Source: Alligator mississippiensis (taxonomy: Eukaryota; Chordata; Crocodylia; Alligatoridae). From it: 64,000 nt of DNA. Under the pieces are notes generated by a model. That model made no database searches and was not told the origin of the DNA. It saw only the letters and a program-made list of their open reading frames with translations. The stretch is taken from positions 15,942,501-16,006,500 of the forward strand of contig NC_081835.1 in the NCBI RefSeq assembly GCF_030867095.1, given 5' to 3'. The position numbers and the translations under genes are program-made. Shown piece after piece: positions 11,113 to 22,860 of the stretch (positions are counted from its first letter, which is position 1; the number at the start of each line of letters is the position of its first letter).

Positions 11113-11674
11113 CAGGTTTCCCTCGACTTATGCGGGTTCTTTATATGTGAATTCGCTCTCATGCAATGAACGTATTTAGACCAATAATTTGTTATACGCA
11201 AGGTAAATTCGCTCTTATGCGGTCAGCATAGATGCTCCCCCACCCAAGCAGGTATGTCTGTGGGAGGAGGGGAAAGGGATGTGGCCCCACTCACCCCAGT
11301 CCCAGCTGCAGTGGCCTCGGGAGCGGCTGGCACCTGCGCCACTGGGCTCTACTATGCTCCGCCTGTCCCCCTGCACCTGGGCTCACCCCAGCTCCTGGGC
11401 TGCGCCGTGCTGTGGTGCAGGCAGCTGGTGTTGGCTGCTCCAGCTGGGGCTGGGGTGAGTGCCACTCTGTTCCCTCTGCTTTGCTGCCTTGTGCAGCCCT
11501 GGGAGCGACACCCCCCCTGCCCCTTCCCTAGTCCCAGCCTCACTCCCTCCCTCCCTCACCGCCATGGGAACCTATCCCTATTTGTTACTTTGTAAAGTGG
11601 GTTCACTTTATGCGAATTTGATTTCTGCGCCGTTCTCTGGGAATGCATGTACAGCATAAATCGAAGGAAACTTG
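11113..11674 (-). mobile_element. pogo/Tigger-like MITE, copy 1 (562 bp)
   Basis: The ends CAGGTTTCCCTCGACTTATG (left) and CATAAATCGAAGGAAACTTG (right) are inverted repeats, and TA flanks both sides (11111-11112 and 11675-11676). CAGG-type ends with a TA duplication fit the pogo/Tigger branch of Tc1/mariner. The region just inside the right end, read in reverse, matches the region inside the left end of the copy at 56588, so this copy is inverted relative to it. The core (11230-11560) is GC-rich and unrelated in composition to the other copy. It has overlapping open frames but no transposase. Confidence 0.87.
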
Positions 11675-11676
11675 TA

Positions 11677-12048
11677 CAAGCTTCTACTGGGATTCTACTG
11701 TGTCTCCCAGACTTCCATTTCCACAGGGCTGGGGTTTTGTCATTATAATCTGGACACACGTTTGATCCTGCTGCTCCAGGGGCTGGCTCCTCTGAGCTCA
11801 AGTTGCATTTCCTTACCTTTATGGGGTTTTCTAGAAGCACTGGCTTGTATCTGCTTGGGTTTCAGGTCTGTCAGCCTTTCCATTATAGACCCTGTTTTCC
11901 AAGAGTTTATACTTTATCTGTAAAAACGTGCTCCAGATGGAAACTCAGAACATGGCTACAGCTCAACAGCAAAGCGTTGCAAAAGCATTTCAGAATGTCA
12001 CCTTGGCTGTCCTAAGGAGGCAAAAGGAAGAAGGTAGAAAAGATCAGG
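11677..12048. other. Single-copy DNA, no gene seen
   Basis: No gene or repeat recognised. Confidence 0.45.
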
Positions 12049-12841
12049 GCCTTGTTACATGGTAAGTTTAGGTGGCTTCTGGAGCTCTTAACCCCTGAAA
12101 TGGCTGCATGTTAACATCTTTTAAGTGGCTTAAAGCACTTGTTATTCAGCTTAGAGTTATGCCACTCCAGGGCAGAATTATCTCTACTCCACCTAATTTT
12201 GTTCCTGTTTCTGTTTTGTGTGGCTACTCCCCATAGCTATTCTGCCCAAGTTGAAGTCCTCCAGTACCCCAGAATGCTCTGAGTTCTGAGGGGCCCGATC
12301 CTTCTTTTCCCAGAGTGCCATGGTGCCTCCCATTGCTGTCTGGACTGGCTCTGCTGCTGCCAGTAGCAGTGCCAGGGTTGGTGCCATCTGAGCTCTGGAT
12401 AAAAATGGATTGGGCCCCCCAAATTTCAGAGTGTGCAAGCTCCAGGGCTTCAGCTAGACATTTTTTTTCTTTGGGAAACAACCCAAATGTTTAGCCTTTC
12501 TCCCTCTCTGGTCTCACAGAACCTGACACAGTGGCTCCTCTGCACTGAGAGTGGTGCTACCGGGCTTAAGCCCTAACAACCCTGCTCTCAGCCTGGGGCC
12601 ACTGTGAGCAGTTTCAGTGAGACTAGAGCACCCCAGGGAAGCTGCTTCCCTTGGTCTTTCTAGTTTTGGTGAAACTGATATGGCGGAGGACCTGTTTGCT
12701 GCCTGGCAGGGGCTGCAAGTGGATCCTGCTCCCACTCCTGCCCCTGCTAACAGTCACCTTACTGTGTGACTGCTCCACTAAGCTGAACAAGACTAAGCTG
12801 ATTAACATTTGTTTGGCTTACAGCATAAGGTCTAACAAGCC
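12049..12841. mobile_element. Possible GC-rich non-autonomous DNA element
   Basis: GCCTTGTTA at 12049-12057 and TAACAAGCC at 12833-12841 are near-perfect inverted ends. Inside them CAGCTTAG-type words occur in opposing orientation near each end, and the core is more GC-rich than the flanks. This resembles the architecture of the better-supported element at 17968-19237. No clear target duplication is visible, so this is tentative. Confidence 0.3.
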
Positions 12842-13084
12842 CTCGGATGTCTCTGTCTCTCCAAGCCATTCATAGCCCGTCCAAGTGAAATGCAAACCTC
12901 CAGCTCTAAAATGTGGTTGAACTGAGCCATGGATTCAAGGTTCAGTGCTTCAGGAGCCTTGGTCCTATTTTGCTTTTTGTTTTTTGTTTGGTGCCTAAAT
13001 TAAAAAAAAAAGTTTGGATTGAACTGAGAATGGAAGTGTTTGACCAAGAAGGAAAAAGAAAAGGAGAGTTTCTTTGGCTCAAAT

Positions 13085-13365
13085 TAGACCAGTTGTGCTC
13101 AACATCCAATCTATAGGCTAGATGCAGCCTCTGGAGCCATATTCTCTGGACTGAGGGGTTCCCCACAGGTCTAGAAATTTGGCAGCAAGGAAACTATGGC
13201 AATTAACACTGCCACTACTCCCCTGCCACCAATTTCCAAGTCCTACAGGCTAGATGACATGGCTCTGTACATGGGGCTGGGGCTGCAGGTGTGATCTAGT
13301 GTGGGGCATGCCAGACTGGGCAGTGGCCAGGTTGGCCCCGCACACTGGATTGGGCCTAATGAACT
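13085..13365. repeat. Possible old hAT-type relic
   Basis: The stretch GACCAGTTGTGCTCAACATC, followed by GGCTAGATGCAGCCTCTGGA, resembles the 'caagggttctcaacctgcggcc' start of many vertebrate hAT MITEs. A GGCTAGATGACATGGCTCTG block repeats the theme downstream. Boundaries are uncertain. Confidence 0.3.
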
Positions 13366-14999
13366 AAACAGTCTGTTCAAATGTTTTTATTTCTGTTTCG
13401 GATTAATATCATCTGACCCTTTTTTTTCCCCAAATGCCTATTTTTTATTTAACAAGGGAACTACATTAAAAAAGCCATCTGTTTCAAACTACAACATTGC
13501 ACAATTTAAAACAATCTATAAACATGTAGGCATTTCTGATATATTGAATGTATATTAACTTATAGATTGTTATGTTAATGTTCCTCCATTTTTTCAGCTG
13601 AGGCTATTTGCCAAATTCATCTCTCATTTGCAAGCAGTTTCAGTCGCTCGGAACCTCCATTTTTCAGGGAAATAATTATTCCTTGAAAAATATTAGCTCA
13701 GCTCTAGCTGTTGGTAGTGGGAATCAAAACTGGGAACTCTGGTTCTTAATATAAGGGAATAAAATACTGCTCACCAAGCCTATGTTAGACTCACCATCTT
13801 CCATTTGGTTTGGTTACCACTAGAGGGGGAATGAGCATCAAACCTGGTAAGCCTGAATTACCCAAGGAGAAAGTTCACCTGGCCAGAAATCTCCTCAGCT
13901 GGCCAATTTCCATCTCTGTGCTGTGGCATCCATCTCTTCTTCTACTGAACAGAAGATGCCATCGGCACTTCAATCCCTGAGAACCCTCTTGCCTAATTCA
14001 AATGTTGCTTTGTCTCCATCCCCATTTCTCCATGCTGTTTTCAATACAAAAGCAATCCAGCCAACCTCCTGGGGCTCCACACTGCCCATCCTGTCTAACG
14101 TCAATCCTGTGACATTAACAGGGTTTGACGGCTTCCATAAGGATCGTTCAAGGCAACCACTCAAGGCATGAGTCCATCTACATAATCTGCAACCTCACGT
14201 GAAGGACACAAGCTGTCAGTTGTCTTTAATGTTGTGAAAATGAATGTTCCTAGGGATTTGATTAAAACTGGACTAGAAAATGACATTCCTAAGGCTATTG
14301 GGAGTTACTTCATTTACGGCAAGGGCCTTCAGACTGTTGTCTCGGAGTGGGTTGCATGGGAAACTTGTTATGGAACCTGAAGGCTGCGTTCAATTTACTA
14401 AGACTAGAGTGCAGCATTAGTATAGATGAGGGTGGAGCATCATAGGACATACAGTATGTGTGTGATGCACTCATGTGCACAAGAAAGAGGCGGTTGAAGC
14501 CTGCTCCATGCACTACTTAGGCAGCCTGGCAAGATCCTGGTGCACCCGAAGCTCTGATGCCCTTCTCATAAACAACCCTATGATTTCAAATGCTCTGAGC
14601 CAAGCAGTTTGAATGGTGCCGACTTGGATCAAAATCCCCATTGCCCCCACTGAATACAGGCTGGTGTCTCTGATGCAGGACAGTGTGAGGTTGTCTTATG
14701 AAAGACCGTAGACTATGTCTAATATGATCTGCTAGCTGCCCTTTAGCCACCCATGCGCTATAAGAATTCCTTTCCTGGCCAAGTCCATGGAAATGTAACT
14801 TCCCACCCACTACATTGAAAAGGAAAACCACACATGAAAATAACAGGTGTGTGTGGGGGAGGAGAGAGTCAGACTGTCCAAGAGTCTAAGCAACAATAGC
14901 CATGTGATGCTTCCTCTTATCTTCCCAATCTGAATCTATCTGCATTTGGTCTCATTCCTAACTGCTTTATGAGGCATCTCAAGCTGTGTAAACAGTAAT
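13366..14999. other. Single-copy DNA, no gene seen
   Basis: Long unique-looking stretch. Open frames at 13923-14171 (plus) and 13970-14164 (minus) overlap each other and show no known domain. Confidence 0.5.
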
Positions 15000-15570
15000 G
15001 TAATAATGGCAGATCACAATGCACTTATCGCAACTGATGAAGAATGGCCTACCAGCCGAGCAATATGCTCCCTCTAAACGATATAATGCTTCTTGCAGAC
15101 AGGAATATTAATCACCCCAGGAACTGACAGGATCTAATGGAACAGACTGTTATTAATACTATCTCCCCTGGAAGCATTTGCAATGGTAATAGTAATTTTA
15201 ATAATGTCTGAACAAAATAAGCAAGGTTGGGCAGTTTCAGGGCAAATGGGAATGATGAGGGAGGCAACACATAAATACAATGACTAATTCATGAAGAGGG
15301 TGGGCCAAATGCCCCTGATGACAGCTGAAAAGAGGAGGGAGCTCCCTTCATTTCTGAGGCCGTGTTTGTTTCATCAATCGTTGAAATCTTGTTAAAAGTA
15401 TAATTCAGTTATCATATTCGTGTTGCTGTCCAGAGACTGGATGTATTAGAGGGACTTCACATACAAATTCTGCCACAGGCAATTTACTATTATTTTATTA
15501 TTCTAATCGGGCCGGTTCCCATGGAGCCTCTGAAACCAAATCATATCAGATGATGATGAATATTAATGAT
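15000..15570. other. Candidate conserved non-coding block A
   Basis: Unique AT-rich DNA dense in TAAT/ATTA words (for example GGAATATTAATCACC, GTAATTTTAATAATG, ATGAATATTAATGATG), with no repeat identity and no coding frame. This composition is common in conserved developmental enhancers. Conservation cannot be seen from one sequence, so this is only a hypothesis. Confidence 0.3.
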
Positions 15571-17967
15571 GCTTCTAAACCCTCTTGCTCTCCCAGTGGG
15601 TCCCATAAAGGAATGGAAGCATGTGCCTGAGTTCAACACAGACCACTAGGAAGTGGGCACCGTGGTGTTAGCACTGGTTATCATGATTACTGTTTTATTT
15701 ATTTAGTGCCGGTGCAGAGTGCAGGGCTTTCTGAACGTGTTCAAAGATCCCAAAGGATTACAGTGTAAATCCTAAATTTATGAGCTAAATAGGGAGGCAT
15801 GTGATGAAAGGCAAAGGAAGGATCTGGCTTCCTGGATCTGGGAGTTCAGTAAATGGGGTTTGATTCCTGCTTCTGTCTCCTATTTCCTTGATTTTATACA
15901 AAGCTACCACACGCATGACAACGTTCAATAAATGCTGGAGATGAACAAACACTTGACTCAGTTGTCTGTGAGCAGGTTGCAAATAGCTCAAGAATTCCTT
16001 TTGTGTCCTTTGTTTGTTTGGTTTTAATTTTTTTTTTGTTCGTAGGGATTGATCTTTAACAGTCAGCTATGCACATTCAATAGGCCAGCCAGGACTGGAA
16101 ATCCACGTGTAGTTGATTAGCAGAGATAGGTAATAAGTCAGATGATGCTGTTTTGTTTTCTAACTGGTTGAGCATAACTCTTGCATTTAGCTATGGGGAC
16201 AGGGTCTCTCAGGAAAAAGGGGAACATAAAGAAGACTGAAGAAAGTAAGAGGTTTTTTTTAACCTATTATTATCTGAACTGCACAGGCATTGACCAGAGG
16301 GAGCAATCAGGCTACTTTTAAACATATTAGCTAGATGCACAGAAAAGAATTGCATATGAATTCATCATCCAATTGCGAAGAGAATGGTATTTAATTGCCT
16401 CTGTGCTAAGTCTTTCACAAAGTACACTAAGAAACCACATGCCCTTTTGTCTTACCAAGTAACATCACGTTCCATATCTGTTACAACTGCATCACAGCTA
16501 GCAACACAGGGCAACTGTATGTCAGTCTGGGACACTGGCTCTAAGCTCTGTGTGTGGGTATGTCTTTGTTAACATGAGACTGTGCTCCGGTGTAACATGG
16601 TATGCCCATTCTGCTCATAGCATGCCTACAAATGACGGCATGACTACCTTAGTGAAAATGGGTCAAAATGGACGTGACCTATAGCAATTTTTTTCCCCTC
16701 AATTTTTTTTGGGAAAATAACATTTGCCCTTTCTTCCTTATTCAGGATTAAAAGATTTAGAAATCCTGATTTCTTTTATATCCATGGGATATAAAACTGA
16801 ATGCCAGCTGCATTCCCAACACTTGGTGATTCACATGTTCATGGAAAGCACCCATGAATGGGCATTTTTGAGTGTGTCAACTAGCTGATATGTGCAAACA
16901 GGATTCTGCAGAAGTAGGTGTCCATGTTTTAGCTCAGACACTCAACAGTTATGTAGGTCATTCAGCAACTTTCTGTCATTGTTCTGTAATACCACAGGCC
17001 CAGCATAGTCAATGCTGATCACCTGCTAGACAGGGCTCAGCTTGCATGATAGGTTCTGAAATCTATACCAATGAGCCCTCTTTTCCAACTGAATAACACA
17101 GTGATTATATTGATAAGAAATAATATGGATAGTGGATTATGCAGGCTCAGGGCACTCAAAATATCTTTTAGCCAATACTCTAAGAGTGCAGACCTGTTCT
17201 GGCTGCTCAGATCCCCAATATAATATGTCACCTTGTATTCAGGTTCAATACGCCATGACTTTCATCAGTCTTATCACGGTAAATGGAGGTGTGGAAGAGG
17301 GGGGCAGTCTTTACTACAAGTTGGATGGAGGCAAGGCTTTTCTCAGCTTTCAATCACAGTTTTTTCCCCTCCTTTATTTCATAAGACCAATGCTATTAAT
17401 GGTTTTGACTGAAGTTCCAATGAAGTGAGCTCCAGCTCATGAAAGTTTATATGCTATATGTATCTCTAATTTAGTTAGTTTATTAGGTGCAAATCTACCC
17501 TGTCTTCTGTTAGAGTGAAGCTGACATTTCAAAATGCAAGGTTAATAATGAAAGACAAGGGCAGGTTGCCCACCACACTAGCTGAGCTTTCAAATAACTC
17601 TTATTTCAAGACACTTTGCTCATTTTGGTCGAAAATTTTCTATCATTCAGGCCAAATTTGGTGCTTCTTCAATTTTAAAGTGGCAATTGTTTTACATCAG
17701 AAATAGAATCATGGAGCTGAAATTCTAGAAGAAGGTGTTTATGCTGCAGGTCAGAACCTGATTGTGCATTAAGTTTCCTAAATGAATAATTTATTGTGTC
17801 CCTTATTTTGAGTCTTCGTCAAGCACTGAATTCCATTGTGCTTGGAATGGGGGGGGGAGGAGGTTGTGCTTCCATTGTGGGGGTGGGGTTGATAAATTTT
17901 GAGATTGAGGAGAAATTTCAGAGAGCTGTAGAAAGAAGAGCAAAGCTTAAGTAGCAGTATGTTATGT
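15571..17967. other. Single-copy DNA, no gene seen
   Basis: Includes a T-rich run near 16027-16038 and a G-rich run near 17850-17890. No supported gene or repeat family. Confidence 0.5.
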
Positions 17968-19237
17968 CCTACTTAACGTTGCCACAGGAGCTAGGGACAG
18001 AAGTTACACATAAACCAGGTTAAGTGATTGGAAACTGGTTTAAACCTGTAACAGAATAGAAGTTCAGTGCATATACACCAGTTTCAAAATGGCGGAAACT
18101 GATTTAAGATAAACCTGGTTGAATGTAGTATCAGACTTAACTGATCTGGGTCAAACCAGTTTATGCAACTTCTGTCCCAGACCCCTTCCTGGTTCGAGTC
18201 GAGTCACAGTCCCCCAGTGTCCCAGGAGGGGCTATGCTGTCAGCTCGAGCAGAGCAGGCTTGGCTCCACCCCTCTGCTCTCTAGCTGGAGCAGTGAGGCT
18301 GGCTAACAAGGGGATGGGGCTGAGAAACCTGGCTGGGGATGCAGCCCGGTCTGCCTGGTTGGGGTGGGGCAGCCCTTGCCAGACTTTTCTCTGCTGGAGT
18401 AGGGGGTGGGGGGTGGGGGCATGGGCCAGCAGGCTCAGGCACAGAGGAGGGAAGGGGGTTTAAACCCTCTCCATGGCCCACAAGACCCCAGCCTGGGTCT
18501 GCATGGAGGCGGGGGGGAGGCTGCCACGCTTCTGCCCCACCCCCGTGCTCCCTTCTCCAGTGGAGAGCATGGAGTGTGGCCATACCCTGGCTGGGGTGGG
18601 CAGGGTGATGTGGGGAAGGGGGGTTTAATTCCCCCTCCCTCCCTCTCTCCCACCAGCATGGGACTCCAGCTGGGGTCTGCCCAGCTTTTCCCCCCACTGG
18701 CTGTGTGAGCAGTGAGGAGCATGGCCAGATGTGAAGGGGGAAGGGAGTCAGTGGGAGAGGGGAGGCAGGGAGATTTAATTATCCTCCCTTCCCCAACTTT
18801 GCCTGAATCGGTGTTTGGGCCGGCATCTGCCCATGACCCACACCACTGAGGGACAAACCTGGCAAGAGCTGCTTCCCCCTTCCCCCTCCAGGCACATCCC
18901 AGCTGGGACTGTGCAGGCCAGGGTTGGGGTTTAAACCCCTCCCCAATCGTACTCAGGCCTGCCCGGGCCTGGCCAGACAACACCCCCACCCCCACCAGCT
19001 CAGCTTCCCTCCAGCCTTCCAGCCACTGCAGGAGGGAAGGGAGGGGCTCAGTTTAGTGCCCCCCAGCTTCTGGCCTGGGCCACTGCAGGCATATGGCTGC
19101 ATTTCCAGAATCAAAAGTGAATGTCTGTTCACTTGCTTATTAGTTCAGTCTACGCAGCTTAGACTAACCTGTGACGATTGAACCAATTCAGACTCAGGCT
19201 TTTTGAATGTCTGTACTTAGCCACAGTGTTAAGTAGG
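17968..19237. mobile_element. GC-rich element with 10-bp terminal inverted repeats (1,270 bp)
   Basis: CCTACTTAAC at 17968-17977 and GTTAAGTAGG at 19228-19237 are perfect inverted repeats. A weaker match continues inward: GTTGCCACAGGAGC on the left against CACTGTGGCTAAGT, the right end read in reverse. The outer parts are rich in AAACCAGTTT/AACCTGGTT words. The core (about 18230-19080) is GC-rich and internally repetitive. Open frames of up to 186 codons occur on both strands of the core and are compositional artefacts. No 8-bp or TA duplication is obvious, so the superfamily is unassigned. Confidence 0.65.
18440..18960. repeat. Degenerate ~155-bp tandem repeat with GGGTTTAAACCC nodes
   Basis: A palindromic node of form GGGGTTTAAACCC, followed by CTCC, recurs near 18457, 18620, 18769 and 18927. 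Spacings are about 163, 149 and 158 bp. Each is followed by CAGC and GGGTCTGC/GGCATCTGC-type words and an AGGGA/GGGGAGG run. The units are diverged, so this is an old internal amplification. Confidence 0.65.
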
Positions 19238-21368
19238 GGTCCATGAAAATAGCCATTTTGTTCCCTAACATCACTCAAAATTGCCCTACAACTTCACTTC
19301 CTTTGAAACTTCCCTGAATTTCACTGGAAAGAATAATATTTTGAAGATTCCCCTCTTTGGGTAATCCGGGGCGCTCTCCCTTAAAATAGTGCTGATCTGG
19401 GCTGAAAAAAGTATTGATTTTTCTCTTATTTTGCTGAGTTGCAGCTAATTTCACAAAATGAGGCAGTGAGGGGAGGGGAGCAGAAATCACAAAGGCTTCC
19501 TCCCCTGCCTAATTTCATTGTTGACAATTGTACTTGTCCCTCTTGTTGTTTATTAGGCAAAGGCCACATTTGGGAACAGCAGTGAGGCATTTTTAGGAGA
19601 ACCTGATGAATGTGACCTGATGGGTTCGGGGGAAAGCAGGATGTGACCTGAAGCATGTGGGGGGAAGCAGAGTAAGTTAGGTAAAGCCTGCTTCTCAGTT
19701 CACCTCAGGTCTACACTGGTGTCACTCCATTGGGCTGCCTTGGCATCACTTCTGATTCATGCAGATAGCTAAATCAAGTCGTAATTCTATTGTCTCTGCA
19801 CCAAGAAGACCAGAGGCAGATAAAGGTCTCAGATCTGAAGAAGTCATGCAGTTATGTATCCTTTTCTAGAACAGACCTCTGAGATGAGCAAGCCAGTGAG
19901 GAGGGTGAACATCTAGCATTGCTATGGTGGAAACTAGAGGGAGGAAGACTCTGCCTCTTCCCACCCTATTCATAGAGAGTTTAAAGAAAAGCTGAAAATT
20001 CCCTTTGCCTAAATGGAAATAATCCCAGTAGGGATAAATGGGGCTTGCAACTAGTAAACTATAAAAGACTGTTAATGGTGCTTTAATGAGAGAAGCAGAA
20101 AGCTGACAGCACTTTCATGCCAATGGTGAAAACTCTTGAGCAAACCCTTCATGACATGCCTCCTGCTAGTGTTTGATCCTGGGCCCTTTCCACATACCCG
20201 TGTTTCTGAAATGTGCCTATTCCTTTGGGATAATGAACAGGAGGAGTACCTGAAATACGAATCCAGCCCCTACCAATGCCAGTGGCTCCCACCACTCAGC
20301 AAATTCATCCTAGTTAATTTACTGGTAATAAGAAACCTCTTTGACACTTCTCATGTACACTGTGTTCATCTTACAAGTGTCCTCTCTTCTCTCCACTTGT
20401 GTGAAGATGTGTCCATATGAAGTAGGAGAGGTGTCCATCTTGCTCCTCTTGCTGTTGTACCTGGGCACCAATCAAACATTAATATATTTATTAATGTATC
20501 ACACCTGGAGAGGCTGTGAATGACTGGAAAGATAAGGCATGGGGATTTTAAGTGGTGTTCCTACAGTCATCTGAGCAAAGCTTCGGAGTCCCAGGCCGGT
20601 ATTTGGACCACAAGCCCACCATGCCACTCTACAGATTACAAGCAAAGTCCCTCCCTCTCTCATTTCTTATCCCAGAGCAAAAGAAGCGACAAGTCTAAAC
20701 AGAGAAGAGAAAAGAAGCAAGCCTGGCAGAAGAGGAGGAGACCATTTTCCTTATTGATCTGTCCTAATGTATTTTTCCCTCTGCCTGTTAAACACAATTG
20801 CTTCACAGGGAGTTTCTGTCTTTGCAATGAGAGAGGCAGTTTAATTAGTGCTTCGAGCAAGCACAGCCCTTTGCGTGTTGTCTCTTGGCATAGGAAGGAC
20901 GGTGAGCAAAGGTGTTGAACTGAAATTAATTGAAAGATAACCCATGCCCTGAGCAGAGACTGTGCCCAGGAAGCTGCATTTGCTTGGTGTTCTGCTCCAT
21001 CAGCTTTACTTACAATCTATCTGGGGGAAGCAAGGGGAAAAACAACAAGGAACTCCCACAGACCTGTGAACTTTCTGAAAAAAGTTAAGTGATAGCAATT
21101 TTAAAAGGCATGCTAAGGAATGTGTCCAGGTCAAATATGTGAGAACATACCTGCTGGCTGACTTCCCTGCTCTGAAGAGATGTAGTATGCTAGTGGTGAA
21201 CAATGGTTTGAGTAAGCCAGACTGACATGCTTTCTTCCATTGAAGGCCACCCTGCCATGGGCCAGTTGACCACACTTCAGATGCAAAATTGTATAAGCAG
21301 TTTTCATGAAACCTACTGACATTTCACCTCTGATTGAACTGGATTTTCCTATGGAAGTGTGTGTGTAG
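19238..21368. other. Single-copy DNA, no gene seen
   Basis: A 132-codon plus-strand frame at 20520-20918 is the longest here. It is lysine/serine-rich, matches no family I know and overlaps an open minus-strand frame, so I do not call it a gene. Confidence 0.5.

Positions 21369-21432
<64 letters not shown>
21369..21432. repeat. (ATCT)16 microsatellite
   Basis: Sixteen uninterrupted ATCT units. The purity suggests a young and length-polymorphic locus. Confidence 0.97.
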
Positions 21433-21433
<1 letters not shown>

Positions 21434-21473
21434 GGCAGAGTGTCACAGTGTCTTTCAATGGGACAAAAGATGT

Positions 21474-21544
21474 ATATATCTATATCTATATCTAAATCTA
21501 GATCTATATATATAATATATAGGGATGGGATTGTTATTATATCT

Positions 21545-21607
<63 letters not shown>
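21474..21607. repeat. Compound ATATCT / (AT)n microsatellite
   Basis: TATATCTATATCTATATCTA is followed by irregular AT-rich DNA, then a long (AT)n tract from about 21541 to 21607. It lies 40 bp after the ATCT array and probably grew from it. Confidence 0.95.
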
Positions 21608-21609
<2 letters not shown>

Positions 21610-22379
21610 GATCTTTTTCCCACGTGGTTGAGCAGTGGCAGGTCTCCACACAGCCTGGGCATCTTGGGGCATGCATCACTGCAGGAGCTGGCACCCACTA
21701 AATGGGAGTCTCCCTATTGACTTCAGTAAAAGCTGGTTTGGGCCTTAAGGAAAAGGGCAGGCAGGGGAGAGGGTGGAATGTGGCAAACTGCATTTTGATT
21801 GTTAGGAAATGAGCACAAGCCAGGAAATTTGGGGCACAGCTCTGAACTGGCCTCAACAGCAGAGTGATGGGATGGGAGAGTCTGGTTTGAGCGCATGGGT
21901 AGGTCAGACAGCATAAGGAGAAAGAGCGATAGGGGCTGGAGCAGAATTTCCTGTTGAGATTTGACCTTTCCTCAGTATAAGGAGTCCAGAGCTCCTACTC
22001 AGACCAATCACCTCTTTTAATTCCTACCTCTTCAGACTATACAGAACATTTTTACCCTTTCGTTGCCTTAGGTAGGAGATTGACTTGTTCTTCTCTCCCA
22101 GTGGAAACTCTCTAGTCCCCTTCAGCCTCTGCCAAACTCAAAAGCTCTGGTATCCTATCCATAACTTTACTCTGGGCTATCCAGAGCATCAAATGAGAAG
22201 ACTCAAAGAAACAGAAACAAGTAGCATTGCTGATTGAACAAGCACAAAACCCATCCTTGAAACCTCAAGCACAGAGCATTGTATCTCCCCATATCGCAAT
22301 GCCAGCCAGGCATTGCTGACAACTTATTACTGTATATATTAAGATATTGTTGCTGTATAAATAAGGGTGATAAGTCTAG
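21608..22379. other. Single-copy DNA, no gene seen
   Basis: No recognisable feature. Confidence 0.5.
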
Positions 22380-22860
22380 AAGCTGAGAGTTTGTCTTTAC
22401 CTTGCCATAATTTATTATCCTATTATCACTCCCTGCAAACTGTCCGCACTCAGCATTTCCTTCCTTGTAGTACTGAAATACTGAGCTTTTGCAAAGCTTA
22501 ACTAGTAGCCATAAACTCGATAAACTTCTGCATGCACTAACATGGAATTAAAGCCTTTATTTGGGTGATTTATTTTTGCCACCCACTTGACAGAGGAAGC
22601 CATAAAAATCATCATCAGCTTGTTTTTATTTTCTTCCCATGCTGTAACACTTGCAGTGATTAGCTGGTATATTAAATGTGGGAGGGCTATGATTTTTGAT
22701 TCTCAAATAAACACGGGTGACCCAATAAAACTGATAAACTAAATAGCGACTGCTGTAGTTTTTTATAGCTGGTTTTTAAACCACCATTCAGTTTAATTGG
22801 CTGGCTGCTTGCCTGTACTAAATGCCTGATGTAATGAAGATAAACTTGCAGATCCATATA
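22380..22860. other. Candidate conserved non-coding block B
   Basis: Repeat-free AT-rich DNA with words such as CCATAATTTATTATCC, GCCATAAAAATCATCATC and TTTTTATAGCTGG. It has the look of a vertebrate enhancer core. No open frame of note. Conservation is not testable here. Confidence 0.3.

Noticed and set aside
18190..18202. GGTTCGAGTCGAG resembling a tRNA B box
   Set aside because: It lies inside a GC-rich transposon and no A box or acceptor stem pairs around it.
18281..18995. 138- and 186-codon minus-strand frames
   Set aside because: Both fall in the G/C-rich tandem core of the element at 17968-19237, with plus-strand frames overlapping. No domain.
20520..20918. 132-codon frame, lysine-rich
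   Set aside because: No domain, an overlapping opposite frame at 20660-20860, and no start or splice context. Treated as chance.
21427..21694. Ile/Tyr repeat proteins
   Set aside because: Translation of the AT microsatellite.
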